From assembly GCF_002954685.1 (NCBI RefSeq), contig NZ_MSCN01000001.1, positions 1,878,429 to 1,942,428 of the forward strand: 64,000 bases of DNA. The letters are read 5' to 3'. The first letter of the stretch is position 1, and every line of letters begins with the position of its first letter. The position numbers were made by a program, and so were the translations under genes. Under the pieces are notes generated by a model. It ran no database searches. It saw only the letters and a program-made list of their open reading frames with translations, and had not been told where the DNA came from. This document shows positions 36,605 to 46,818 of the stretch, in pieces. This DNA comes from Polaribacter porphyrae (GTDB taxonomy: Bacteria > Bacteroidota > Bacteroidia > Flavobacteriales > Flavobacteriaceae).

Positions 36605-37665
36605 TGATGACTTACAAAGAAATACTTTTCTTTATTGGTAAAAGTTTAACAATAAATCATGAAAATCATAACAGAGTTTTAGTTGAAGAAGAACTTAAAT
36701 CAAATAAAATTGATTGGGATGCTGTTGTTAAAGTAAGTACGAGTCACTATGTTTTTCCTGCTTTGTATTGTAATTTAAAAAAAGCTGATTTTTTACATTA
36801 TTTGCCAGATGATTTAGTTGAATATATGAAACGTATAACAGATTTAAATCGTGAACGGAATCAACAAATAATTGAACAGGCAAAAGAAATTAACGATTTA
36901 TTGTTAGAAAACCATATCACTCCAATTTTCTTAAAGGGTACAGGAAATTTACTTGAAGATTTATATGATGATATTACAGAACGTATGGTTGGTGATATTG
37001 ATTTTTTAGTTTCTGAAGAAAATTTATATAAAGCAAATAAGACACTCTTAAATGCAGGCTACTATACTACAAGTAAGAAAAATAAAGGGCATAGACATTT
37101 ACCAAGGTTAATAAAAAGAAATAGAATAGGTGCTGTTGAAATTCATAAAGAGATTATTAAAAAAAAATATAGCAATCATTTTAATTTTAATTCAGTTTAT
37201 CACTCAATAAAAAATAAAAAAGGTGCACGTTTTTTATCTAATAAAGATAAATTAAAATTAGTTGTACTATCTTACCAAATAAATGATTTTGGATATTATT
37301 ATAAAAACATTAATTTAAAACAGGGTTACGATATTTTTTTAATTTCTATAAAGAATAAAGAATTAATTTCTCAAGAATTTACTTTATATAAATATTTTAA
37401 TTCATACATGGGGTTGTGTTCTATTGTATTCAATACAAAACAAATTAGATATAAGAAAAATAAACATGTTAATTCTTATATTAAAATTGGGTTGAATAGA
37501 ATAGGAAAGAAAAACAGATTTTTAAAGTTTATTAAAAATTGGCAAAGTAGAACTAATTTACTTTATAAGAGTTTTTACAATCAAGAATCAAGAAATCTAT
37601 TATTTAGTAAAATTTTTAATCTAATTTGGATAAAAAATAAATTAGGTTTTAAACCAAACCTTTAA
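36604..37665 (+). CDS. Nucleotidyltransferase-family protein (PF14907 type)
   Basis: The 353-residue protein carries the mark of the uncharacterised nucleotidyltransferase family: NHITPIFLKGTGNLL, then RMVGDIDFLVSEENLYKANKTLLNAGY (GDIDFLV with the metal-binding acids) and HRHLPRLIKRNRIGAVEIHKEI. In lasso-peptide clusters such genes sit with HprK-like kinases and act on the phosphorylated peptide. Here it overlaps the PqqD-kinase gene by one base (TAATG), so the two are made together. ATG 36607 is an alternative start. Its 3' end overlaps the convergent Mpl-type gene by 17 bp. Confidence 0.75.
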   Translation: MMTYKEILFFIGKSLTINHENHNRVLVEEELKSNKIDWDAVVKVSTSHYVFPALYCNLKKADFLHYLPDDLVEYMKRITDLNRERNQQIIEQAKEINDLLLENHITPIFLKGTGNLLEDLYDDITERMVGDIDFLVSEENLYKANKTLLNAGYYTTSKKNKGHRHLPRLIKRNRIGAVEIHKEIIKKKYSNHFNFNSVYHSIKNKKGARFLSNKDKLKLVVLSYQINDFGYYYKNINLKQGYDIFLISIKNKELISQEFTLYKYFNSYMGLCSIVFNTKQIRYKKNKHVNSYIKIGLNRIGKKNRFLKFIKNWQSRTNLLYKSFYNQESRNLLFSKIFNLIWIKNKLGFKPNL

Positions 37666-39001
37666 CCTCGTCAAAATCTAAACCTCCATAATTTCCAGAG
37701 CTCATTAAAACAGTTGCTGAATTATTCAAGTTTTCATTAAATAGAAAATCTTTAAAATCTTGTGGATTGGTATAAATAATCAAATCATCTCTTTCAAAAG
37801 CATTTGCTATTTGCTGATGTGTAACTTCTTCTAATTGTTTAATTTTAACTGCATAAGGTGAATAAAAAACTACAGCTTTATCTGCAAAATCTAAAGCACC
37901 TCTGTATTCTGATAAAAATTCGGCATTTAAACTAGAATACGTGTGCAATTCTAAACAAGCCAATACTGTCCTTTCAGAATATTGTTCCTTTACAGCTTTT
38001 GTAGTTGCAGCCACTTTAGATGGCGAATGAGCAAAATCTTTAAAGATGACAGTTGATGAATTTTCAGCTATTTTCTCTAAACGTTTACTTGCTCCAGAAA
38101 AACTGGCTATGGCTTCATAAAAATCATCTTCGTCAATACCCATATGTTGGCAAATCCACTTTGCTCCTGCCAAGTTTTGCAAATTGTGCTTTCCAAAAAT
38201 TTCCAAAGGTAAATCACCTTCTTGGGTTTCTAAATACGTAGTTCCATTATCAATAAAATAAGTTGGTGTTTCATAAGGATACTTTTTAATATGATTTTCT
38301 GAAGATTCTACTACCTCCTTTACATTTTCATCTTCAATATTATACACCATACTTCCTCCATTTATCATAGAATCAGTAAAAATTTGAAACTGTTCTTTGT
38401 AATTCTCAAAAGTTGGAAAAACATTAATATGATCCCAAGCAATACCACTTAACAATGCGATATTTGGTTTGTATAAATGAAATTTAGGGCGCATATCAAT
38501 AGGCGAACTCAAATATTCATCACCTTCTAAAACCATAAAATCATTTTCTTCAGTAAGATGCACCATCGTTTCAAAACCTTCCAATTGTGCACCAACCATA
38601 TAATCTACTTCCCTTTCGTGATAATTCAACACGTGTAAAATCATAGAAGTAATAGTAGTTTTACCATGAGAACCACCAATAACTACTCGTGTTTTGTTTT
38701 TACATTGTTCGTATAAAAATTCTGGATACGAATATATTTTTAAACCTAATTCTTGTGCTTTTAGCAGTTCAGGATTGTTCTTTTTTGCGTGCATTCCTAG
38801 GATGATGACATCTAAATCTGAAGAAATTTTTTCGGGAAACCAACCAAATGATTCTGGCAACAAACCATATTTTGCTAATCGTGATTTTGATGGATTGTGA
38901 ATGGTGTCATCACTTCCAAAAACTTGGTATCCTTTTTGGTGTAAAGCTATTGCCAAATTGTGCATAGCACTTCCTCCAATGGCTATAAAATGTATGTTCA
39001 T
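37649..39001 (-). CDS. mpl: Mpl-type Mur ligase (peptidoglycan recycling)
   Basis: The 450-residue cytosolic ligase has a MurC-like Rossmann start (NIHFIAIGGSAMHNLAIALHQKGYQVFGSDD), the ATP-binding loop IGGSHGKTTITSM, LEGDEYLSSPID, a WDHINVFPTFENY segment and the C-terminal FKDFAHSPSKVAATTKAV. Mpl ligates the recycled tripeptide L-Ala-gamma-D-Glu-Dap to UDP-MurNAc. The absence of the usual MurC features and the length point to Mpl rather than MurC. ATG 39001 is preferred over a TTG six bases upstream because MNIHFIAIGG is the normal family start. Confidence 0.85.
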   Translation of the reverse strand: MNIHFIAIGGSAMHNLAIALHQKGYQVFGSDDTIHNPSKSRLAKYGLLPESFGWFPEKISSDLDVIILGMHAKKNNPELLKAQELGLKIYSYPEFLYEQCKNKTRVVIGGSHGKTTITSMILHVLNYHEREVDYMVGAQLEGFETMVHLTEENDFMVLEGDEYLSSPIDMRPKFHLYKPNIALLSGIAWDHINVFPTFENYKEQFQIFTDSMINGGSMVYNIEDENVKEVVESSENHIKKYPYETPTYFIDNGTTYLETQEGDLPLEIFGKHNLQNLAGAKWICQHMGIDEDDFYEAIASFSGASKRLEKIAENSSTVIFKDFAHSPSKVAATTKAVKEQYSERTVLACLELHTYSSLNAEFLSEYRGALDFADKAVVFYSPYAVKIKQLEEVTHQQIANAFERDDLIIYTNPQDFKDFLFNENLNNSATVLMSSGNYGGLDFDEVKGLV

Positions 39002-39169
39002 TAACAAAAATTTAAAAAGTAAAAATACAAAAGCTTCTTACAATATTGATTATATTTAAACAAAACTCAACTAAAAATAAGGTTAACGAACTCAAAAGGT
39101 ATGTTTACTAATTTTAGTTTGTTTTACAACTCGATTTACAAGTACTTTATAGACCTAAATCTATTGATT

Positions 39170-42100
39170 ATGAAAAAAATTACTACAACAACATTAATGA
39201 TTATCCTATTCTCTTTAACTCTAAATGCCCAAAATGATTTTGAGATGCTTTGGACAAAAGTTGAAAAACTAGAAGTTCAAAATTTACCTAAATCTGCATT
39301 GAAAATTGTTGATGAGATTTATGAAAAAGCAGATAAAAGTAATAATTCATCACAAATTATAAAATCACTTTTTTATCAAAGTAAATTTAGTTTGATATTG
39401 GAAGAAAATGCACAATTAAAAGTAATTAATAATTTTAAAAAACACATTGATATTCAAAAATCACCAACTAAAAATGTATTACAAAACGTATTAGCCAATT
39501 TATATTGGCAATATTTTAATCAAAATAGATATAAATTTTACAATAGAACCAAAACTAGCGAAAAAGTTGATGCTAATGACTTTAGAACTTGGGATTTAAA
39601 TACATTATTCAAAGAAATTCACTTGTATTTTAATGCTTCTTTAGAAAATGAGGAAACATTAAAAAATATTGATATTGAAGCATTCTCTGATATTTTACTA
39701 CTTCAAAAAGAAACCAAAACGTACAGACCTACTTTATTCGATTTTTTAGCAAATAACGCTTTGCAATTCTATAAATCGTCTGAAACTTCAATTACAAGAC
39801 CATCGTATAAATTTAATATTGACGATTCAAAATATTTAAAGGATTTTAATGCGTATTCTGATTTAAAAATCACCTCAAAAGATAGTATTTCATTACAATT
39901 AAATGCGTTAAAAATTTATCAGAAATTGATTTGTCATCATCTTACAAAAGATAATACAGATGCTTTAGTGCACATTGATATTGAACGACTAACTTTTGTA
40001 AAAAACAATGCTATTTTTGATGATAAGAATGCCATTTTTTTAAATACTCTCAAAAAATCAGAACAAAAATTCATCAACCAAAGTGCCAATGGATTGTATG
40101 CTTTTGAAATTGCCAAAATTTATAAAAATGAATCTAAAAATAAGGACGCGCTTGATATCTGTAACTCAATAATCAAACAATTTCCGAATAGTTTTGGTGC
40201 TCAAAACTGCAAAATTCTAAAAGCACAAATTAAACACAAAACATTAGCAATTAGAGCTGAAGAATTTACCCCAATAAATAAAAACTCAAGAGTTTTAGTA
40301 ACCTATAAAAATATAGAAAAACTGTTTTTTACTGCTTATAATATCACTCAAAAAGAGTTTGAGCAATTTAACGAACGTTATAATTTTGAAGATAAAAAAA
40401 ATTTTATAAATGCATTAGAAATTTCTAAAACTTGGAAACATCAATTGAGAAATGAGGGCGATTATCTACAACATGCTACAGAAGTAATTGTACCTAAATT
40501 TGAAAACGGAATGTATTTAATTGTAGCTTCAGAAACTCAAGATTTACAAGAAAATACTATTTATGGTACAACTACTTTTCAAGCAACCAATTTAACTTTG
40601 GTAGAAAACACGTTCAATGATAAATATAATTATCAGGTTGTAGATAGAAACACTGGAAAGCCAATACATAAAGCAAAAATTCATTTAAAAAATAAAGTTT
40701 TTAAGAATCTGAATCACATTAATAAAAAATTAGTAACAAACAAAAATGGTTTCGCATCTTTTAAAAGTGATGAAAGGTACACTAATGTAGATATTGCTGT
40801 AAAAATAAAAAATGATTTTGCAATTTTTGGAAATCATTATTTTTATGAATACAGTAGAACACGTTACACAGATAATCAAGATGAAGAAATTACAATTAAA
40901 CCCTTCATTTTCACAGATAGAAGCATATACAGACCTGGACAAACTGTGTATTTTAAAGCGATTGTCATAAAAAAACAAGGTGATAAATCTGAAGCGTTTA
41001 CAAATGAATATGTTTCTGTTACACTTACAGATGTAAATAATCAAGAGGTTAAAGAACTTGATTTAAAATTAAATGAATTTGGTTCTGTTGCTGGCGAATT
41101 TATCATTCCAAATAATGGATTAACTGGCGAATTTGAAATCAAAATTGACGAAAGTGTCGAATATGATAGTAAATTTTATGATGATGCAGATTTCGATTTT
41201 GATTATAATAGTTCCACCAGAATTCAAGTTGAAGAATACAAAAGATCAAAATTTGAAACAGAATTCAAACCGATTATAGAAAGCTATAAAATCAATGATT
41301 CTGTTACTGTAAATGGTTTTGCAAAAGCTTTTTCTGGTGCAAATATTACTGATGCAAAAGTGGTGTACAGAGTCCACAGAAAAGTACAATACCCAAGTTG
41401 GTATTATTGGAGAATACCAAATGCAAACTCATCTTCACAAGAGATTACGCAAGGAGAAATTACTACTAATGAGAAAGGCGAATTCAAAATTACGTTTAAG
41501 GCCATTCCTGATGAAAGCGTTGATAAAGCTAGTTTACCCGTTTTTAATTACGAAATTACTGCTGATGTAACTGACGTTAATGGAGAGACAAGAAGTGCAA
41601 CAACAATTGTAAAAGTGGGTTATCATTCTTTAATTGCTTCTATTTCTGTTCCAGATAAAATTGACAAAAGCAATAAAGAAACCATCATTTCTATTGACAC
41701 CAAAAACTTAAATGATGAATTTGTTGCTGCAAAAGGAAACCTTAAAATATACAAGTTACAATCGCCAAAAAATCCGTTAAGAAAAAGACCTTGGTCTGCT
41801 CCTGATTATCAAGATATTTCTGAAAACACGTTCAGAAAACTATTTCCAAATGATCCTTATACAAATGATGAAAGTGATGAAAAAAACTGGAAAAAAGGCG
41901 AATTAGTTTTTAGTAAAAACTTTGATACAGAAACATCCAAAGAAATTAAATTACTAAAAACAAAAAACTGGATTTCAGGCAAATATGTTATCATTTTAGA
42001 AAGCAAAGACAAATTTAATCAAGCCGTAAAAGATGAAAAAAGAGTTACATTATTTTCATCTAAAGAAACTAAAATTGCAGATAGCAAATTGTTTACTATA

Positions 42101-45100
42101 AATACCGATAAAACATTTTATCAAATTGATGATACCATAAAACTACAAATTGGTTCTGCTTCCAAAGACATTTCTGTGGTTGTTCAAATTGAAAAGAACC
42201 ATAAAATAGTTGATACAAAAATCATTAGATTAAGTAACAACACAAAAACGATTCAGATTCCTGTAACTAAAAAAGATTTGGGTGGTTTTGCTATTAAATA
42301 TCATTTTGTAAACTACAATTACTTTAAAAGTGGGAATTTAATTATTGATGTTCCTCATCAACCTAAAAACGACATCAATATCACCACAAATATTTTTAGA
42401 GATAAATTACAACCTGGTGCAAAAGAAACTTGGAGTTTTACTATTAAAGATGATAAAAATGACGCTGTGGCTTCAGAACTTTTAGCGTCTATGTATGATG
42501 CGTCTTTAGATGAATTTAAATCGCATTCTTGGAGTTTTAATCCTATAACAACAAGAAGGGTTTACAATTCTTATAAAACCAGTAATGCTAACAATAGTTT
42601 TGGAAATATCAATTTTAGAACTTTTAATCTGCGAAGAAACTATTTTGGTTTTCCAAAAATTCAGAACGATGCTTACAATTGGTTTGGGTTTAGTTTGAAC
42701 AATAGTAAATGGAAAAATCAACAATACGTTAGAAATGTTAGGCTGAAAATTAATAATACTCGAAAAGATTTTGATGGTATAATAACTGGAACCATTAGAG
42801 ATTCATCTGGAGTTTTACCTGGAGTTTCCATTCTAATTAAAGGAACAAATTTTGGAACAGAAACCAATTTTGATGGCAACTATTCTATAAAAATTAAAAA
42901 AGGAGATGTTTTAGTTTTTAGATATTTAGGTTTTAAAACAAAAGAATTTTTAACTGATAATCAAACAAATATTGATGTTGTATTACAAGAAGACCCTAAT
43001 CTTTTGGAAGAAGTTGTAATAACTGGTTATGGTACTAAAAAATTTAAATTTGCTACTAGTGCAGTTTCTACAATTTCACAAGCCGAGTATAATGCAGATT
43101 TTAGTAGTATTTTGAATGGGCAAGTTGCTGGAGTTTCAATAGTGAATAGTTCTGGTCAATCAGGTGCAAATTCTTTAATTAGGTTAAGAGGAGTAAATTC
43201 TATTAAAGAAAATAACAAACCTTTATATATTGTTGATGGTGTAATTGTGGATTCGTTTGATGAAAATAGAAGCAATATTGTTGACATTTCGATTCTTAAA
43301 GACGCTTCAGCAAATGCAATCTATGGTTCAAGAGGATCAAATGGAGTTGTGATTATCACCACAAAATCAGGTCAAGAAAAATTAGACAAAGAATTATCTA
43401 AAGTAAAAGCACGTAAAAACTTTAAAGAAACTGCTTTCTTTTATCCACAATTAAAAACCGATAAAAACGGAAAAGTGAGTTTTACGTTTACAATGCCTGA
43501 AGCTTTAACCAGATGGAAATTGCAATTGTTAGCACATACAAAAGATTTAAAATCCGCTTCAAAAACTTTGCAAACTGTAACTCAAAAAGAATTGATGATT
43601 GTGCCAAATGCACCTCGTTTTTTAAGAGAAAAAGATACCATAACCTTATCTGCAAAAATTACCAATTTAACCAACAACCCACTTTCTGGTTTTGCAAAAT
43701 TGATTTTAACAGATGCTATTTCTGGGAAAGAAATTAATCAAGAATTGCAAAATAGCAACTCAAATAAAAACTTTACAGTTGATAAAGATGGAAATACAAA
43801 TGTTTCTTGGAATTTATCCATCTCTAAAAACATCCAAGCTGTTCAATATAAAATTGTAGCAAAAGCTGGCGATTTTTCTGATGGAGAACAAAATGTATTG
43901 CCTGTTTTAAGCAATAGAATGTTGGTTACAGAAACGCTACCTATGTGGGTTGGTTCTAATCGAACCAAAACATTTACCTTAAATAAGTTACAGAATAATA
44001 CTTCATCAACTTTACAAAATCATAAGTTGACTTTAGAAATGACATCAAATCCTGCTTGGTATGCTATTCAAGCTTTGCCTTATTTAATGGAATATCCTTA
44101 TGAATGCGCAGAGCAAACGTTTTCTAAATATTATGCAAACACGCTTGCGAGTTTTGTGGCGAATTCAAATCTTAAAATTCAAGAAGTTTTTAATAGTTGG
44201 AGAAATTCTGATGCTTTGTTGTCTAATTTAGAGAAAAACCAAGAGTTGAAATCGATGATTATTCAAGAAACACCTTGGTTAAGAGATGCAAAATCTGAAA
44301 CTGAACAAAAGAAACGTATTGCTTTATTGTTCGATTTGAATAAGATGAAAAATCAGCAGCAAAAAGCCATCAACAAGCTAAAAGATATGCAACTGAATTC
44401 AGGAGGATTTTCTTGGTTTAAAGGTGGTAGATATGCAAGTAATTTTATCACACAACATATTGCTACTGGTTTTGGGCATTTGCAAAAATTAGGTGTTCCC
44501 GATTTTGACAAATCAACCCAAAAAATGATTGAAAAAGCTGTCAAATTTTTAGATGATGAATTGTTAGAACAATATGAAAAATTATTAGATAGAGCAGAAA
44601 AAATCAAGCAAAATTCAAAAACGAAGAAAGAAGCAGATAAGAAATATAAAGAATATTTATCAAAAAATAATTTAGGTTATTTTACCATTCAGTATTTATA
44701 CATGCGTAGTTTTTATATTGATATTGCTAAAGCCGATAAATTAAAAACTGCTGTTGATTATTATCAAAATCAATCTATAAAATATTGGAATGATTATAAT
44801 TTGTATGCTAAAGGACAAATTGCGTTGTCGCTTTTTAGAAATGATAAAAAACAAGCTACGAATAATATTTTAAAATCATTAAAAGAAAACTCCATTACTT
44901 CAGATGAATTAGGAATGTATTGGAAAAGCAATACAGCTGGGTATTATTACTATCAAGCTCCTGTAGAAACCCAAGCATTAATGATAGAAGTTTTTTCTGA
45001 AATTGAAAATGATGTTTCCACAATCGATAACCTTAAAATCTGGTTGTTAAAAAACAAACAGACCAATAGTTGGAAAACTACAAAAGCCACGTCAGAAGCA

Positions 45101-45790
45101 GTGTATGCATTATTATTAAATGGAAGTGATTGGATTTCATCAACAGAAATGGTAGATATTAAAGTTGGGAATCAAAATATAAATCCATCAGAAATACCAG
45201 AAATAAAAGTAGAAGCTGGCACAGGCTATTTTAAAACGTCTTGGAATACCAGTGAAATAACATCAGAAATGGCAAAAGTTACCATCACCAAAAAAGATAA
45301 AGGAATTGCTTGGGGTGGTTTATATTGGCAATATTTTGAGGATTTAGATAAAATTTCATCCGCAGAAACTCCCTTAAAATTGAATAAAAAATTATTCAAA
45401 AAAATAAATTCTGATACAGGAAAAGAACTCCAAAAAATCACAAAGGAAACCGATTTAAAAATTGGTGATTTAATAACTGTAAGAATAGAAATCCATTCAG
45501 ATAGAGATATGGAATTCATCCACCTAAAAGATATGAGAGCTTCTGGAGTTGAGCCAATTAATGTACTTTCTAAATACAAATGGCAAGACAATTTAGGCTA
45601 TTATGAAAGCACAAAAGATGCTGCAACCAATTTCTTTTTTGACAGATTACCAAAAGGGGTTTATGTTTTTGAATATGATGTAAGAGTCAACAATGCTGGT
45701 AATTTTAGTAACGGAATTTCAACAATTCAATCTATGTATGCACCAGAGTTTAGCAGTCATTCTGAAGGTGTAAGAATTAAAGTTGATTAA
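39170..45790 (+). CDS. Alpha-2-macroglobulin with an inserted SusC-like CPD/TonB-plug module
   Basis: The 2206-residue protein has a signal peptide (MKKITTTTLMIILFSLTLNAQ), MG domains including the MG2-type IYRPGQTVYFKAIV, and the A2M core (PEALTRWKLQLLAHT, NAPRFLREKDTITL). The thioester motif is YECAEQTF (Cys about 1646), so the C-x-EQ core is intact; a repeated-helix thioester domain follows. Between the bait-region area and the core, residues about 1202-1411 are a carboxypeptidase-D-like domain, a TonB-box-like EEVVITGYG and a plug with IRLRGVNS, PLYIVDGV, ILKDASANAIYGSRGSNG and IITTKSG. This matches the SusC at 1959 closely but has no barrel. Start ATG 39170 is chosen for the signal peptide. 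A2Ms trap proteases in the periplasm or at the surface. Confidence 0.9.
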   Translation: MKKITTTTLMIILFSLTLNAQNDFEMLWTKVEKLEVQNLPKSALKIVDEIYEKADKSNNSSQIIKSLFYQSKFSLILEENAQLKVINNFKKHIDIQKSPTKNVLQNVLANLYWQYFNQNRYKFYNRTKTSEKVDANDFRTWDLNTLFKEIHLYFNASLENEETLKNIDIEAFSDILLLQKETKTYRPTLFDFLANNALQFYKSSETSITRPSYKFNIDDSKYLKDFNAYSDLKITSKDSISLQLNALKIYQKLICHHLTKDNTDALVHIDIERLTFVKNNAIFDDKNAIFLNTLKKSEQKFINQSANGLYAFEIAKIYKNESKNKDALDICNSIIKQFPNSFGAQNCKILKAQIKHKTLAIRAEEFTPINKNSRVLVTYKNIEKLFFTAYNITQKEFEQFNERYNFEDKKNFINALEISKTWKHQLRNEGDYLQHATEVIVPKFENGMYLIVASETQDLQENTIYGTTTFQATNLTLVENTFNDKYNYQVVDRNTGKPIHKAKIHLKNKVFKNLNHINKKLVTNKNGFASFKSDERYTNVDIAVKIKNDFAIFGNHYFYEYSRTRYTDNQDEEITIKPFIFTDRSIYRPGQTVYFKAIVIKKQGDKSEAFTNEYVSVTLTDVNNQEVKELDLKLNEFGSVAGEFIIPNNGLTGEFEIKIDESVEYDSKFYDDADFDFDYNSSTRIQVEEYKRSKFETEFKPIIESYKINDSVTVNGFAKAFSGANITDAKVVYRVHRKVQYPSWYYWRIPNANSSSQEITQGEITTNEKGEFKITFKAIPDESVDKASLPVFNYEITADVTDVNGETRSATTIVKVGYHSLIASISVPDKIDKSNKETIISIDTKNLNDEFVAAKGNLKIYKLQSPKNPLRKRPWSAPDYQDISENTFRKLFPNDPYTNDESDEKNWKKGELVFSKNFDTETSKEIKLLKTKNWISGKYVIILESKDKFNQAVKDEKRVTLFSSKETKIADSKLFTINTDKTFYQIDDTIKLQIGSASKDISVVVQIEKNHKIVDTKIIRLSNNTKTIQIPVTKKDLGGFAIKYHFVNYNYFKSGNLIIDVPHQPKNDINITTNIFRDKLQPGAKETWSFTIKDDKNDAVASELLASMYDASLDEFKSHSWSFNPITTRRVYNSYKTSNANNSFGNINFRTFNLRRNYFGFPKIQNDAYNWFGFSLNNSKWKNQQYVRNVRLKINNTRKDFDGIITGTIRDSSGVLPGVSILIKGTNFGTETNFDGNYSIKIKKGDVLVFRYLGFKTKEFLTDNQTNIDVVLQEDPNLLEEVVITGYGTKKFKFATSAVSTISQAEYNADFSSILNGQVAGVSIVNSSGQSGANSLIRLRGVNSIKENNKPLYIVDGVIVDSFDENRSNIVDISILKDASANAIYGSRGSNGVVIITTKSGQEKLDKELSKVKARKNFKETAFFYPQLKTDKNGKVSFTFTMPEALTRWKLQLLAHTKDLKSASKTLQTVTQKELMIVPNAPRFLREKDTITLSAKITNLTNNPLSGFAKLILTDAISGKEINQELQNSNSNKNFTVDKDGNTNVSWNLSISKNIQAVQYKIVAKAGDFSDGEQNVLPVLSNRMLVTETLPMWVGSNRTKTFTLNKLQNNTSSTLQNHKLTLEMTSNPAWYAIQALPYLMEYPYECAEQTFSKYYANTLASFVANSNLKIQEVFNSWRNSDALLSNLEKNQELKSMIIQETPWLRDAKSETEQKKRIALLFDLNKMKNQQQKAINKLKDMQLNSGGFSWFKGGRYASNFITQHIATGFGHLQKLGVPDFDKSTQKMIEKAVKFLDDELLEQYEKLLDRAEKIKQNSKTKKEADKKYKEYLSKNNLGYFTIQYLYMRSFYIDIAKADKLKTAVDYYQNQSIKYWNDYNLYAKGQIALSLFRNDKKQATNNILKSLKENSITSDELGMYWKSNTAGYYYYQAPVETQALMIEVFSEIENDVSTIDNLKIWLLKNKQTNSWKTTKATSEAVYALLLNGSDWISSTEMVDIKVGNQNINPSEIPEIKVEAGTGYFKTSWNTSEITSEMAKVTITKKDKGIAWGGLYWQYFEDLDKISSAETPLKLNKKLFKKINSDTGKELQKITKETDLKIGDLITVRIEIHSDRDMEFIHLKDMRASGVEPINVLSKYKWQDNLGYYESTKDAATNFFFDRLPKGVYVFEYDVRVNNAGNFSNGISTIQSMYAPEFSSHSEGVRIKVD

Positions 45791-45792
45791 AT

Positions 45793-46716
45793 ATGAAGAT
45801 TTTTTTCACATCTATAGCATACTTTATTTTTTGTATCACTTGTAACGCTCAAAAAACAAATGAGAATGATTTACAAAGAATCAAAAAGCACTTTATTGCA
45901 ATCACAAAAACAGAAAAAGCTAGAAATTACAAAAATGTAAAAACACTCAATTTTGTTGCAAACTATATTAAAAAAGAATTGACCAAAGTTTGTGATTCTG
46001 TAGCTTATCAAAATTTTAATGTTGATAACACTATTTATAAAAATGCAATAGGCTCTTTAGGAACTGAAAACAAAGAAAGGATTATTATTGGAGCACATTA
46101 TGATGTTTGTGGAGATTCTGAAGGCGCAGATGATAACGCAAGTGGTGTAGTTGGTTTGTTAGAATTAGCACGTTTATTGTCAAAAGAAAATCTAAAATAT
46201 CGTATCGATTTTGTTGGGTATAGTTTAGAAGAACCACCATTTTTTAGAACCAAACAAATGGGTAGTTATATTCACGCAAAGTATTTAGTTGATAAAAAAA
46301 TTCTTGTAAAAGGAATGATTTCTCTTGAAACTATTGGTTTTTTTAGTGATAAAAAAGGTTCACAAAGATTCCCAATTATGGGAATGGAAAAAATTTACGG
46401 TAATATTGGGAGTTTTATTACTGTTGTTCAAAATGATAAAAATGAGATTTTTAGTAATCAAATTGATTATTTAATGAAATCTGAACAACTTATAAATACC
46501 AAATCATTTAAAGGAAGTTCAAGACTTCCAGGTGTAGATTTTTCAGATCATTTAAATTATTGGAAACATAATTTTGACGCTGTAATGATTACTAACACTG
46601 CATTTTATCGCAATAAAAACTACCACACTTCTAATGATAAATTAGATACTCTAGATTTAGAAAAGATGAATTTGGTAATAAAACAATTGTTCAACGTTCT
46701 CAAAAAAATAAATTAA
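45793..46716 (+). CDS. M28-family metallopeptidase, exported
   Basis: The 307-residue protein has a signal peptide (to CNAQ, residue 20) and an M28 aminopeptidase-like domain with metal ligands in GAHYD (His102), GADDNASG (Asp113) and YSLEEPP (Glu146-147), and a late histidine in NKNYHTSNDKLDTL. M28 enzymes are two-zinc peptidases. It starts 2 bp after the alpha-2-macroglobulin stop, so both are co-transcribed; a secreted peptidase with a protease trap suggests an envelope defence or feeding unit. Confidence 0.88.
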   Translation: MKIFFTSIAYFIFCITCNAQKTNENDLQRIKKHFIAITKTEKARNYKNVKTLNFVANYIKKELTKVCDSVAYQNFNVDNTIYKNAIGSLGTENKERIIIGAHYDVCGDSEGADDNASGVVGLLELARLLSKENLKYRIDFVGYSLEEPPFFRTKQMGSYIHAKYLVDKKILVKGMISLETIGFFSDKKGSQRFPIMGMEKIYGNIGSFITVVQNDKNEIFSNQIDYLMKSEQLINTKSFKGSSRLPGVDFSDHLNYWKHNFDAVMITNTAFYRNKNYHTSNDKLDTLDLEKMNLVIKQLFNVLKKIN

Positions 46717-46818
46717 TTTAAAAAATCTATTTTAACAAAATCTTATTCATATGAGTTAAAAAAAGCAAAAGAATAATTTTAATTTTGGAGCGTTAATTAA
46801 AAACTAAAAATATTCATT

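Noticed and set aside
45226..45591. 121-residue reverse-strand frame in the alpha-2-macroglobulin gene
   Set aside because: Shadow of a strongly coding frame; no start context or domain.
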